DNA of 64,000 bases, from positions 124,001-188,000 of the forward strand of contig NZ_PIPP01000003.1 of assembly GCF_003987345.1 (NCBI RefSeq). Direction: 5' to 3'. Shown piece after piece: positions 53,525-63,540 of this stretch. The translations under genes and the position numbers were made by a program. The DNA comes from Aliidiomarina shirensis (lineage in GTDB: Bacteria > Pseudomonadota > Gammaproteobacteria > Enterobacterales > Alteromonadaceae). Under the pieces are notes generated by a model. That model saw only the letters and a program-made list of their open reading frames with translations. It ran no database searches and was not told where the DNA came from. Every line of letters starts with the position of its first letter. Position 1 is the stretch's first letter.

Positions 53525-56218
53525 TTAGAACTGATAACGTAATTTCACATAGAGCTGGCGCCCCATGAGGTCATAAGTCATCGTGTCAGTATTGGCGTCT
53601 GTCCAGCTTTGAATGAAAGGTGCTTTCTTATCAAACAAGTTGTTCACACCCGCACTAAGCGTCCAGTTATCATCAAAGAACCACGCACCTTGCGCATTGT
53701 GATAAAAAGTATTCGATACTTTTGATCCCAAATCACCAGGCGAGGCATTGATATCATCAGCGGCACCAATCATGCGCACGCCGTAATGGAACTGCCATTG
53801 TTCACCTGAGAATGTAGCTGAGGCATCTGAACGAATGCGTGTATAACTACCACTTCCACCCGTAATTTTGCCCGCATATTCAATGGCGCTTGCGCCTGGG
53901 AACGGCTCAATGGTGTATTCATCAAGGTAAGTTAAATTCACATTGAACTTAGCATCTAAGCCGAACATAGTAGTTCGATAAAATGCCGAAGCATCCATCC
54001 CAGAAACATTCTCAGTGGCTACGTTATCAGGCTGTGCAGATAAGAAATCCAAAGAGCCTGTGAGGGGATCACGAGTGAACGTATCAGCACTACAGAATGG
54101 ATGAGATAGGCCATCAGAGTTATAACAAGCGTTCAGTTTTGTTGAGCCCGCTACACCACGAATCGCATTTTCAATTTTTATGTCGAAGTAATCGAGCGTG
54201 AACTGCAAGCCTTCAACATAAGCCACATCCCAAACCACACCTGCGGTAAAGGTATCGGCATCTTCTGGCTGCAATTCTGGGTTGCCACCAGTGCGTGTTA
54301 ACACGGTAGAACCAAACTGGGTGTAACCTGCAGGCACGCCATCAGCTTGGCAATTAGCCGCTACTGTTGGATCTGCACCCGGCTGATCCCAACCTGAACA
54401 CGGATCTGAAGTTGTTAAATTACCCTCACCGATACCACCAAACAATTCAGGAATGTTTGGCACCCGAAATGCGGTAGATTGCGTTGCACGGAACTTCACA
54501 TTCTCGTTTACATTCCAGTGCAGGCCTAACTTGTAGTTACCATCACTACCAAATGTATCGTAATCAGAATAACGGTATGCCAAGTCTAGAAACACAGAAT
54601 CGGCAAACTTTTGATCCGATATAAGTGGTACCGAAGTTTCCGCATAAAGTTCGCTAACTGAGTAATGACCACTCAACGGTTCTTGCCGATTGGTATTCAT
54701 AATGCCGGCAACAACAGAAGAATCGGGTTCACGCCAGCCGCGTTCTTTGCGGTGTTCGAAGCCAAACGCTACCGGAATAACACGATCACCTATTTCAAAT
54801 AGGTCACCGGCAATATTGGCGGTAAGTGATTGCTGTTGGTTTCCACCATAGTCATTAATGCGGAACAGCATGTAATCAAGCGCTTCTTGGCTAACATTGC
54901 CTAAACCAATTAAATCAGCGCATGGCACGCCATTACTGCCACAAGTATCCGGATCAATTGCCCGATTCATCCGCTCAAGGTTCGCAATGTTGGTACCCGC
55001 ATCATTACCTGTAGTGCGGCCAAAGTTATATGCTACTTCCCACGCCCAGTTGTAATCAATTAAACCATTCATTCCCGCGACTACCCGGAAAGTATTTACA
55101 TCTTGTTCAAAGCCACGCGGACCTGCTTCCTCTAACCGCCGTTGAACAATGCGAATATCTTCGCCAACTGGGTTATCTGGGTGATCTGCAGAGTAATCAA
55201 TATTTCGCAATGTGCCCGGTGTAGCTATTTGATTCGAGCGGCGGTTGTTATATAAAACTTCCGTGAACACATAAGTTTCCTCGCCCACCCGGTAATCACC
55301 GAATGTCGAAAAACTGATGGTTGTTACAGGGTTCACCGCATTCAACATATCGAAGAAATCAACGTTATGCGTACCGGCACTGTAGGTTTCAAATCCTTTC
55401 GGATCGCCACCAGCGGTTTGGTTAAAGTTAATCATTCGGCCAGTTTCTGGCCCACTGGTGATAACCGCACGGCCGCCCGGAGTAGAAGCGCTACCAAAGC
55501 AACCAAGTTCACCTGGTGAAGTTTCAGCTAACGCACAAGGTGCGCGGTCAGCCATATTTACCGCGTCGGTGTCACGAAAACTAATCGTTGAAACCAAACG
55601 CCCGCGATCGGAGCTGGTACCAAACATTAGGTTAACTGAACGTTCTTCACCATCACCTTCTTCGGTTCCAGCTAAACGCCCTTCAACCATTACGCCATCA
55701 AAGCTCTTCCGAGTAATTACGTTCACCACACCGGCAACCGCATCGGCACCATAAATCGCTGAGGCGCCATCTTTCAGCACTTCAATTCGCTCAACCATGG
55801 TTAACGGCAGTGTGTTTAAATCTACCGAGCTATTAGCACCGGTACCGCCATTTACCACTCTGCGGCCGTTAAGTAGCACTAACGTACGGTTAGCACCCAA
55901 GCCGCGCAAGTTAACCTGCGTGGTTCCCCAACCACCGCCAACCCAGTAGGCAGACGTTTGGTTGCCGCCAAACCCGGCCGAAGCCGACATTTTCTGCAGC
56001 ACAAGTTCCATTGAAGTAAGGCCCGAAGCTTCAATATCTTCTGCCGTGAAAACTTGAACTGGCGCAGCACTTTCCGCTTCCGCTCTAAGAACGCGAGAGC
56101 CCGTTACACTAATACGCTCGATTCGTTCAGCATCGGCTTCAGAATCTTGAGCGAATGCCTGTTGAGTTGGTACTAAGCCAACACCAACCGCTATTGCGAG
56201 TAATGATAATTTATGCAT
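53525..56218 (-). CDS. TonB-dependent outer-membrane receptor
   Basis: The 897-residue receptor has a signal peptide of about 24 residues (cleavage AFA/QD). The TonB box region is ERIERISVTGSRV. The plug has VNLRGLGANRTLVLLNGRR and VERIEVLKDGASAIYGADAV, and the barrel ends YVKLRYQF. There is no STN domain. ATG 56218 has GGGGA about eight bases upstream; ATG 56233 is the alternative. It heads an operon with two PepSY genes, which suggests that the imported substrate must be reduced in the periplasm. No convincing Fur box was found upstream, so control may differ from the 27489 receptor. Confidence 0.92.
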   Translation of the reverse strand: MHKLSLLAIAVGVGLVPTQQAFAQDSEADAERIERISVTGSRVLRAEAESAAPVQVFTAEDIEASGLTSMELVLQKMSASAGFGGNQTSAYWVGGGWGTTQVNLRGLGANRTLVLLNGRRVVNGGTGANSSVDLNTLPLTMVERIEVLKDGASAIYGADAVAGVVNVITRKSFDGVMVEGRLAGTEEGDGEERSVNLMFGTSSDRGRLVSTISFRDTDAVNMADRAPCALAETSPGELGCFGSASTPGGRAVITSGPETGRMINFNQTAGGDPKGFETYSAGTHNVDFFDMLNAVNPVTTISFSTFGDYRVGEETYVFTEVLYNNRRSNQIATPGTLRNIDYSADHPDNPVGEDIRIVQRRLEEAGPRGFEQDVNTFRVVAGMNGLIDYNWAWEVAYNFGRTTGNDAGTNIANLERMNRAIDPDTCGSNGVPCADLIGLGNVSQEALDYMLFRINDYGGNQQQSLTANIAGDLFEIGDRVIPVAFGFEHRKERGWREPDSSVVAGIMNTNRQEPLSGHYSVSELYAETSVPLISDQKFADSVFLDLAYRYSDYDTFGSDGNYKLGLHWNVNENVKFRATQSTAFRVPNIPELFGGIGEGNLTTSDPCSGWDQPGADPTVAANCQADGVPAGYTQFGSTVLTRTGGNPELQPEDADTFTAGVVWDVAYVEGLQFTLDYFDIKIENAIRGVAGSTKLNACYNSDGLSHPFCSADTFTRDPLTGSLDFLSAQPDNVATENVSGMDASAFYRTTMFGLDAKFNVNLTYLDEYTIEPFPGASAIEYAGKITGGSGSYTRIRSDASATFSGEQWQFHYGVRMIGAADDINASPGDLGSKVSNTFYHNAQGAWFFDDNWTLSAGVNNLFDKKAPFIQSWTDANTDTMTYDLMGRQLYVKLRYQF

Positions 56219-56233
56219 TTTATGTTTCCCCAT

Positions 56234-56574
56234 GTGTTGCGTTATTTTTATCTCACACCTTTATTCATAGCAGTGAACAAGATGTATATGCAACTTTGTA
56301 TTTCACAAGATCTAATCGAATAAGTTGCTATTTTTATTATGTTTTAGCGCATATCAACCACCAAGTGAACGCGTGAACGTTACTTGTATAGTCATCTTAT
56401 CTTTAATAATCATGTTTTATATGGTGTTTTTTTAATCGATAAACACGCTCCAATTTTAAGTTGTATATGAATTTATATATTCTTTTTCTGCATAAAAAAA
56501 TATTCATTGCGCCGTAATAGTTTAAGAAAGAAGCAATAATCTATTGCGGCGCCATTTTTATTAAGCAAAAGACT
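56234..56574. other. 341-bp AT-rich intergenic region with repeats
   Basis: This non-coding region between the receptor start and the cusA stop is strongly AT-rich. It contains an inverted repeat GCAACTT/AAGTTGC (56290-56296 and 56322-56328), a tandem GTGAACG-CGTGAACG direct repeat near 56366, and the cusA-side hairpin listed separately. These may be operators for the receptor promoter, but no known regulator motif fits. No small gene is evident. Confidence 0.5.
56494..56552 (-). terminator. Intrinsic terminator of the cus operon
   Basis: GCGCCGTAATAG (56509-56520) pairs with CTATTGCGGCGC (56541-56552), with a single G-T position. On the minus strand the stem lies 22 bp after the cusA stop and is followed, after AATGAATA, by a run of seven T (complement of 56494-56500). 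On the plus strand ATTTTTATTA follows, so it may act both ways. Confidence 0.65.
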
Positions 56575-59500
56575 TTATTTCGTATGCCATTTCAGCTTCA
56601 TTTCTTCCCGCCAGCTGTATAAAACAGGCACAACAAACATGGTGAGCACCACAAAAGTGAGCCCTCCAACCGTTGGAATTGCCATCGGAATCATCAAATC
56701 AGCGCCTCTTCCAGTGGCCGTAAGCACTGGAAACAATGCCAATATGGTTGTTGCACTTGTCATCAAGCAAGGCCGCACACGCTGTACGCCCGCCTCAATC
56801 GTGCGCTCACGAATACTCTCTATAGTGTTCGAGGTACCTTCAGAGAAACGCTGCTGCAAGTAAGTAGCCATCACCACGCCATCATCCACCGCAATGCCAA
56901 AGAGCGCTAAGAAGCCCACCCACACCGCTACACTTAAGTGGGTTACTTCAAATTGGAAGATATCGCGCAAAGTAACGCCTTGCGTTATGCCCGGAATAGT
57001 AAAGTTGGCAAACCACGATTGGCCGTAGAGATAAAGCATAATGAAGCCACCGCCCCACGCTACAGCGATACCGCTGAACACCATAAGGGCCGTACTCACT
57101 TGCTTAAATTGCAAATAAAGAAGAATGAAAATGAGAGCGAGCGATAGCGGAATAACCACTTGCAAGGTTTCCATTGCACTTTGCTGTTGCTGGTAGCTAC
57201 CAGCGAAAGTGTAACTTACCCCCGATTCAAGGCTCAGTTCTCCGCGCGCTTGTGCACTGCGAAGGTGCTCTGCCGCCGCTTCCACCGCTTCAACTTCAGC
57301 AATGCCCGCAGCAGCACCAAAAGTTACATAGGCCGTTAAGAAAGTGTTCTCTGAACGAATCATTTGCGGCCCACGGGTGTAACGAATATCCACTAGCTCC
57401 TGAAGCGGTATCTGCGCACCACTTGAGGTAGTGACCAAAATATCGTACATCGCCTCGATATCGTTACGTAGCTCACGTTGATAGCGCACCCGGATAGGGT
57501 AGCGCTCTCGCCCTTCAATGCTGCGTGTTACCTCAACACCACCAATGGCAGTAGCCACCGTGTTTTGTACCGCCGCAATGGTAAGGCCGTAACGCGCAAT
57601 GTTTTCACGTTTCAAGTGCAATTCAAGGTAAGGCTTCCCAACCACACGCTCAGCGCTAACTGAAGCGGCATTCACCGCCGGCGAATTGCGCAAAACCTGT
57701 TCGATATCAACAGCAGCACGCTCTAACGCTTCGAGATCAGGAGCTTGTACTTTAACGCCCATGGCTGCACGCATACCGGTTTGCAGCATCAGTTGCCGGG
57801 TTTCAATCGGTTGCAAACGCGGAGCCGAGGTAACACCTGGCACTTGCGCTGCCCGCACAATTTCATCCCAAATATCATCTGGGCTGCGAATATGATCGCG
57901 CCATTGCCGGTAGGGTTCGCCTTTCGAATCTGGAATCAACTCACCATTACTATCGCGCACGAATTCGCCTTGCCGGTTTACCCGAAAATTGATTCGTTGC
58001 CCGTTCGTATTGGTTTTGAACTCACTCTTATAGTTAATAATGGTTTCAATCATCGAAACCGGTGCGGGGTCGAGAGCCGTTTCCGCACGGCCGATTTTAC
58101 CTACTACGCTTTCCACTTCTGGAATGGCGGCAATGGCTTTATCTTGCTCGCTCAATACATCAAGCGCAGCACCAATAGATGCATGCGGCATCGTTGTGGG
58201 CATTAACAAGAAGCTGCCTTCATCCAGTGATGGCATAAATTCACGCCCCAAGCCTGGAAAAATAGCGAAACCCGCGATCACAACCAGTACCGGCAGCGCC
58301 ATAAAGGCCGCTTTAAAGCGTAAACAAAGCCGTAACATAGGCTCGTAGAAATGGATAATAATGGCGAAACCACCCACTACGAAGGCGAAAATCAAGAGCA
58401 CGAACAAGGTATTGCGAACGCCGCCCGCCGCAGGCCCTAGAGGCTCCCATAATCCCGCTAACGCCAGTATGACAACGAAAACCAACACGGCATAAGCAAT
58501 ACGGTAGGCTTTTCGGCGCGCCATTAACCAAGCATCGATTTTACGGAAACGATCACTGAGTAAAATTCGCAGCATTACCGGCACCACAACAAGCGCCAAT
58601 ACCACTGCGGCTAAAAGCACCAAGGTTTTGGTGTATGCCAATGGCGTGAACAACTTGCCTTCAGCACCGGTCATGGTGAATACCGGTAAGAAGCTAATTA
58701 CCGTGGTAGCGATAGCGGTTAATACCGCAGGCCCCACTTCTTTGGTACCACGTTTAATTACCTCGCCAATATCGAGATCGGGCTTATCTTTACGTAACCG
58801 CAAGATATTGTCGGTCACGATAATGCCCATATCGACAATGGTACCAATGGCGATCGCAATCCCGGCCAACGCCACTATATTGGCTTCCACGCCTAGCAGC
58901 CGCATACCAATAAAGGTAATCAACACCGCCAGCGGCAGCATAGTGGCAATGGTAATAGCCGAACGCAGGTGCATCAAAAGAATGAGCACCACAGCCGCAG
59001 TAACCAGGAGCTGCTGCGTGAGCGCATCGCTCAAGGTGCCCAGTGTTTCCATGATCAAGGTTGAACGATCATAAAACGGCACTACCGTAATCTTGCTCAA
59101 GGTTACCCACTCGGGCCAACGATCTTGCGGGTGCGCTTGCAGCCATTCAGCCCAAGCTTTTTGTTCATGATCATCGAAATTCAAGGTTTGGCTGCGAAGT
59201 TCAGGTAACCCTTGCTGCTCAGCAAAATCACGAATATCGGCTGCACTCGCTTGCTGCCAATCAACCACGGCTCTGGCTGGCAAACTATCAGCCAGTTCAT
59301 CAATGCGCAGCTTCACATTTTCAATAGCGGCAAGCGGATTAAATCCTTCTCGCACCGTTACAATACCGCCTACGGCCTCCGCGCCAGCTACATCAAGCGC
59401 GCCTCGGCGTTCCGCCGGGCCAAAGCCAACGGTAGCTACATCAGAAACTAAAATCGGGGTGTTATCACTCGCCAAGCGAACCACAGCATTTTCGATATCC

Positions 59501-60261
59501 GCTAGCGTTTTAATAAAACCGACACCGCGAACAATGTATTCCACCTGATTTATTTCAGTAGTGCGGGCGCCAACATCGATATTCGATTCCTGGACCGCCG
59601 CAACCACTTGTTCCATGCTCACATTAAAGTAACGCAGAGCATCGGCATCGATATCAATTTGGTATTCGCGAACGAAACCACCTATTGAAGCCACTTCGCT
59701 AATACCTTCAGCGGCCAACAGCCCATAACGCACATACCAATCTTGTACCGAGCGCAGCTCATCCAAATCCCAACCACCGGTTGGATTCCCCTGCGGATCT
59801 CGCCCCTCTAAGGTATAGAGGTAAACTTGACCAAGCCCGGTAGCATCTGGCCCCAGTGCAGGTTGCACATTATCTGGAAGCGTACCCGCAGGTAGGCTGC
59901 TAAGTTTTTCTAAAATGCGCGAACGCGACCAATAAAACTCCACATCATCATTGAAAATCACAGCAATACTGGAGAAACCAAACATTGAAATCGTGCGCAC
60001 ATCTTTCACGCCCGGCACACCCATCAACTGCACAGATAACGGGTAACTAATTTGATCATCCACATCTTGCGGTGAACGCCCAGGCCAATCGGTAAATACG
60101 ATCTGCTGGTTCTCACCAATGTTCGGAATGGCATCTACTGCAACCGGTGAACGTGGCGTACCCGTATCCCAATTGAACGGCGCTACCATAACACCGGCAA
60201 CAATAATCATTACCGCCAGTAGGGCTACAATTAGTTTGTTGTTCAAAAGCCAGTGGGTCAT
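56575..60261 (-). CDS. cusA: CusA/CzcA family RND heavy-metal efflux pump (copper/silver type)
   Basis: The 1228-residue inner-membrane proton antiporter is of the heavy-metal-efflux RND family. Blocks include AVDAIPNIGENQQIVFTDWP, TM4 VDMGIIVTDN, and the second-half AVDDGVVMATYLQQR. The three methionines that bind Cu(I)/Ag(I) in E. coli CusA (573, 623, 672) align with M687 (LLMPTT), M737 (VSMIET) and M825 (RQLMLQTG). The first two keep exactly the same 50-residue spacing. The protein is about 180 residues longer than E. coli CusA, with insertions near 333-390 and 745-800. GGAGG precedes ATG 60261, two bases after the cusB stop. Confidence 0.95.
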   Translation of the reverse strand: MTHWLLNNKLIVALLAVMIIVAGVMVAPFNWDTGTPRSPVAVDAIPNIGENQQIVFTDWPGRSPQDVDDQISYPLSVQLMGVPGVKDVRTISMFGFSSIAVIFNDDVEFYWSRSRILEKLSSLPAGTLPDNVQPALGPDATGLGQVYLYTLEGRDPQGNPTGGWDLDELRSVQDWYVRYGLLAAEGISEVASIGGFVREYQIDIDADALRYFNVSMEQVVAAVQESNIDVGARTTEINQVEYIVRGVGFIKTLADIENAVVRLASDNTPILVSDVATVGFGPAERRGALDVAGAEAVGGIVTVREGFNPLAAIENVKLRIDELADSLPARAVVDWQQASAADIRDFAEQQGLPELRSQTLNFDDHEQKAWAEWLQAHPQDRWPEWVTLSKITVVPFYDRSTLIMETLGTLSDALTQQLLVTAAVVLILLMHLRSAITIATMLPLAVLITFIGMRLLGVEANIVALAGIAIAIGTIVDMGIIVTDNILRLRKDKPDLDIGEVIKRGTKEVGPAVLTAIATTVISFLPVFTMTGAEGKLFTPLAYTKTLVLLAAVVLALVVVPVMLRILLSDRFRKIDAWLMARRKAYRIAYAVLVFVVILALAGLWEPLGPAAGGVRNTLFVLLIFAFVVGGFAIIIHFYEPMLRLCLRFKAAFMALPVLVVIAGFAIFPGLGREFMPSLDEGSFLLMPTTMPHASIGAALDVLSEQDKAIAAIPEVESVVGKIGRAETALDPAPVSMIETIINYKSEFKTNTNGQRINFRVNRQGEFVRDSNGELIPDSKGEPYRQWRDHIRSPDDIWDEIVRAAQVPGVTSAPRLQPIETRQLMLQTGMRAAMGVKVQAPDLEALERAAVDIEQVLRNSPAVNAASVSAERVVGKPYLELHLKRENIARYGLTIAAVQNTVATAIGGVEVTRSIEGRERYPIRVRYQRELRNDIEAMYDILVTTSSGAQIPLQELVDIRYTRGPQMIRSENTFLTAYVTFGAAAGIAEVEAVEAAAEHLRSAQARGELSLESGVSYTFAGSYQQQQSAMETLQVVIPLSLALIFILLYLQFKQVSTALMVFSGIAVAWGGGFIMLYLYGQSWFANFTIPGITQGVTLRDIFQFEVTHLSVAVWVGFLALFGIAVDDGVVMATYLQQRFSEGTSNTIESIRERTIEAGVQRVRPCLMTSATTILALFPVLTATGRGADLMIPMAIPTVGGLTFVVLTMFVVPVLYSWREEMKLKWHTK

Positions 60262-60263
60262 TA

Positions 60264-62216
60264 CTAATGGCCTCCGTGATCATGGTTACGCTGATCACCC
60301 ATATCGTCGGAGCCATGCGCTTCGTTGTCATGCCCAGAAAGCACGCCCTTGTTGTCGCCACAACGCAGCATCATGGCGCCATAGTATGGATTCAGTAGTT
60401 CGTCATCTTGCTGCAACCACGAAGCGCCTTGGCCACTGCGTGCCATGGGGCAGAACATGACGTGCAATTCACCTTCGTGATAGCCCGCTTCGGCGAGTGC
60501 AATCATGGCTTGCGAATGCTGATGAAATTGATTTCGTGCTGTGCTGATCGATGCAACATGATGAGCATGGCCGGCGCCAGTAGATAGCTGTTCAACAACA
60601 GCATTTAAACTATCAGGCCAATTCACCGCTGCTACCGATTCATGAAAATCCGTGGCAGCGGTTTGCCAATCAGCAAGATTATCGTTTTGCAGGGCTCCCC
60701 ACATTTTGTGATATGCGGCGAATACTGGGGCTAATTCTGCAGAATCAACCTCATTTTGCGAAACGACCATGCCGCTATCGGAGGTATGTTCACTCTGTGC
60801 TGAATCATTATGTGCAGAATGATCAACGCCCTGTGCGCTGGCTGCCGGCTGATCAACCGAATTCCCGCCATGATGTTCATGGCCTGTTGCGCCGCCACCT
60901 TCGGGCGCCATCATGCTCGGCTGCCCACGTAATTGCAGCTCACTGTCAATCAAAAATGCACCACGGCTTACTACCAGCTCACCTTCGCTTAAGCCCGAAA
61001 GTACTTCGTAGCTATCGCCAAGTTTACGGCCCAGCTCAATAGTGCGGGCAGAAAAGCTGCCGGCTTGTTCCCCATCACGTACATAAACAACCGCACGTTT
61101 ACCGGTAACTAAGGGCGCTGAAGCTGGAATCATTAGCATATTGCCAAGCGGTATTTGAATATTCGCGCTGGTAAAAGCACCAGCGGTTAATAACTGCTCA
61201 CTTTCATCTATTGCCACGCGCACTTCGCGTGTGCGCCGATCCGCATCAATTCTTGGTGATACCGATATGATTTCGCCATGCACAGCGCTACCCGTTGCTT
61301 GCAAAGCAAACTCAATATGTTGGCCAACCGCTACTAACGCGAGATCCCGTTCAAAAACCTCAAAAACTGCCCACATTTTGTTGTTGTCGGCCAACTCAAA
61401 TAGGCTATCCCCTGCATTTACATAATCGCCTTGAGCAACATTGCGGGTAACCACCAAGCCTGACGACGGCGAACGAATTAACACACGATCGCTTGCAGTG
61501 CCGCTTTCTACCACTGCATCAATTTGCGCCTGAGTTAAACCAAGCAGGCGTAACCGTTCACGCGCCGCCCGCAGTGTTGTTTGATTTGATTCTTGCAAAA
61601 ACCCAGGGACCGTTGTGTCGGCATTTTTTTGCGCTTGCAATAGCTCTTGCTGAGCCACTAGTAATTCCGGGCTATAGATTTCTACTAGCGGATCATTCTG
61701 GTTTACGCTAGCGCCCGTAAAGTTAATGTATAAACGTTCTATACGCCCGCCCGTCCATGCACTAATACTGGTAAGTGCACGCTCATCAAACTCAAGCTGC
61801 CCCGTTACCCGGAGTTGTTGGTTGCCTTCTTTACGAACAACAGGCTGCGTTTGCACATTCAAAAGTGCCAAGCTGCGTTCCGAGAATTCAATATTGGTTG
61901 ATGCGCTATCCTCGTTATTTCGGGCAACCGGTACCAATTCCATGCCGCAAATAGGGCAACGCTCGTTTGGATCTTCCGAACGAAAATGCGGGTGCATCGA
62001 GCAGGTATAAAGCTGCGCTTCTTCAACAAAAGGGTTTTCTGAGTTTTCACCCGCATGATCGTGATCGCTATGATCAACCGCTTGCGAATTTTCGATGGTT
62101 GCGGCGTGCGCATGCCCTGCTTTAGGCGTTTGAAAGGCGATCCCTAAAACCGTTGTAGCAATCACTATCAGCACAAACACCGCAGCGATAATTTTAACAA
62201 AATTAATGTTTTTCAT
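60264..62216 (-). CDS. cusB: CusB-type periplasmic adaptor with extra metal-binding domains
   Basis: The 650-residue membrane-fusion protein has an N-terminal anchor (about 9-28), then a His-rich stretch. A heavy-metal-binding finger follows at about 70-95 (YTCSMHP and CPICGMEL), and the adaptor core is about 120-425 (LTSISAWTGGRIERLYINFT, in short GGRIERLYI). A Met/His-rich linker precedes a C-terminal DUF3347-like domain (about 505-615, with MFCPMA, GASWLQ and NPYYGAMMLRCG). It ends in another His-rich tail. It links CusA to CusC and probably captures copper. GAGG lies upstream of ATG 62216, inside the end of cusC (14-bp overlap). Confidence 0.93.
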   Translation of the reverse strand: MKNINFVKIIAAVFVLIVIATTVLGIAFQTPKAGHAHAATIENSQAVDHSDHDHAGENSENPFVEEAQLYTCSMHPHFRSEDPNERCPICGMELVPVARNNEDSASTNIEFSERSLALLNVQTQPVVRKEGNQQLRVTGQLEFDERALTSISAWTGGRIERLYINFTGASVNQNDPLVEIYSPELLVAQQELLQAQKNADTTVPGFLQESNQTTLRAARERLRLLGLTQAQIDAVVESGTASDRVLIRSPSSGLVVTRNVAQGDYVNAGDSLFELADNNKMWAVFEVFERDLALVAVGQHIEFALQATGSAVHGEIISVSPRIDADRRTREVRVAIDESEQLLTAGAFTSANIQIPLGNMLMIPASAPLVTGKRAVVYVRDGEQAGSFSARTIELGRKLGDSYEVLSGLSEGELVVSRGAFLIDSELQLRGQPSMMAPEGGGATGHEHHGGNSVDQPAASAQGVDHSAHNDSAQSEHTSDSGMVVSQNEVDSAELAPVFAAYHKMWGALQNDNLADWQTAATDFHESVAAVNWPDSLNAVVEQLSTGAGHAHHVASISTARNQFHQHSQAMIALAEAGYHEGELHVMFCPMARSGQGASWLQQDDELLNPYYGAMMLRCGDNKGVLSGHDNEAHGSDDMGDQRNHDHGGH

Positions 62217-63522
62217 TGGAAACCTCAGAATTAGCCCCAGAAGAGATCAGCGATTTAATAGCCGCTACGGCGGTAAGTTGATTAGCAAGTGCGCGGCGAT
62301 AAGCCAATGCAAAACTCAGCCATTCTTGCTGGCTGGAAATAACATCGGTGTAACTCGCATTGCCGTTTTGATAGTTACTTAGAGAGGTGGCCACAGCTTG
62401 TTCCGCACGTGCGGTTAAAACCTTGCCGAATAATTCGCGATTACGTTCCGCTTCCCGCCATTGAAAGATGGCAATACTCAGATCCGCCTGAACTTCTAGC
62501 TGGCTCGAATAAAGCCGATGCTGCGCGGCTTGGTAAGCACTTTCTGCCGCTTCTCGTTGTGCTCTGTAATTTGAGCGCCAAATAGGTAACGACACCGAGG
62601 CCATTCCAGCAAACGTTCCTGAACCCATAGCTTCGTTCATGTATTCCACACCGACCATGAGTTTTGGTAATCCGGCGATTCCGGCGATATCACGCGCTAC
62701 CGTTTGGCTTTCGATAGCAAATCGGCTAAGCGCCAATTGCGGGCTGTTTTCGTCGGCGAGCGCATATAAGGTTTCAATATCTGCCGGAAGTTTCGCGAAA
62801 TTGCGATGGCTATCTACCAGCGAGTATTCCCCGGCGAGCGGTTCACGGCTATCACGCCCGAGTGCAGCGTTTAATCGTGCCCGTTGGGAAATTACCAACT
62901 GCTCTAGATTAAGTTGCTCAGCAAGGGCCGAATCTACTGCGTTCTGTGCACGCAACAAATCTGATAGGGAAACGGAACCCGTTGCGTAACTCTGTTCAGC
63001 CACCGCAGTAAATTGTTTTAATAACTGAATAAGTTCTTCTTGTAGAGCTTGGCTTTCGAGTACATAAAGATACTCTGCAAACGCAGCAACAACGTTTACC
63101 GATACCTCAGCTTTTACTGCATCCAACTGCGCCTGCGCCGATCGCTTTGCTATTTGCGCTTGTTCGATAGCCATGCCGCGGCGGTTGAACAAAGGAATTT
63201 CTTGCTCAACGCTGAGAGTTCTAAAATCAGAATTGTTTAACCCCTGAGCTACCGAGAACTGTGGATCAGCGAACGCTCCGGCAGACGTTAAAGCTGCATT
63301 GGCGCTTTCGATATCCGCCATTGCTGCTTTAACGCTAGGATGATGCTCATGGGCAAACGCAATAAACTCTGCAATATCCGCATCCACATGAATGTGCGCA
63401 GTTTCTGGACGTGTTAACGGTTCCGAGAAATCAGCATATTCAGGGCTATAACTTGCACAGCCGGTAATGGTAATGATGATCAGAGTAATGCTCGCGCACA
63501 CCCGGATTCTTGGTAAAAACAT
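62203..63522 (-). CDS. cusC: TolC/CusC family outer-membrane efflux lipoprotein
   Basis: The 439-residue outer-membrane channel component has a lipoprotein signal with Cys22 (ITGCAS). Two repeated long-helix outer-membrane efflux protein units follow (for example FIAFAHEHHPSVKAAMADIE near 52 and YALADENSPQLALSRFAIE near 250). AGGAG lies seven bases before ATG 63522. Operon position and partners mark it as the outer-membrane part of the tripartite pump. A hairpin-rich 71-bp gap separates it from the upstream Cys/His-rich gene. Confidence 0.92.
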   Translation of the reverse strand: MFLPRIRVCASITLIIITITGCASYSPEYADFSEPLTRPETAHIHVDADIAEFIAFAHEHHPSVKAAMADIESANAALTSAGAFADPQFSVAQGLNNSDFRTLSVEQEIPLFNRRGMAIEQAQIAKRSAQAQLDAVKAEVSVNVVAAFAEYLYVLESQALQEELIQLLKQFTAVAEQSYATGSVSLSDLLRAQNAVDSALAEQLNLEQLVISQRARLNAALGRDSREPLAGEYSLVDSHRNFAKLPADIETLYALADENSPQLALSRFAIESQTVARDIAGIAGLPKLMVGVEYMNEAMGSGTFAGMASVSLPIWRSNYRAQREAAESAYQAAQHRLYSSQLEVQADLSIAIFQWREAERNRELFGKVLTARAEQAVATSLSNYQNGNASYTDVISSQQEWLSFALAYRRALANQLTAVAAIKSLISSGANSEVSNEKH

Positions 63523-63540
63523 GGAATATCTCCTGCATCA

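Noticed and set aside
58628-59074. 148-residue plus-strand frame
   Set aside because: It is antisense to conserved transmembrane segments of cusA and has no independent support.
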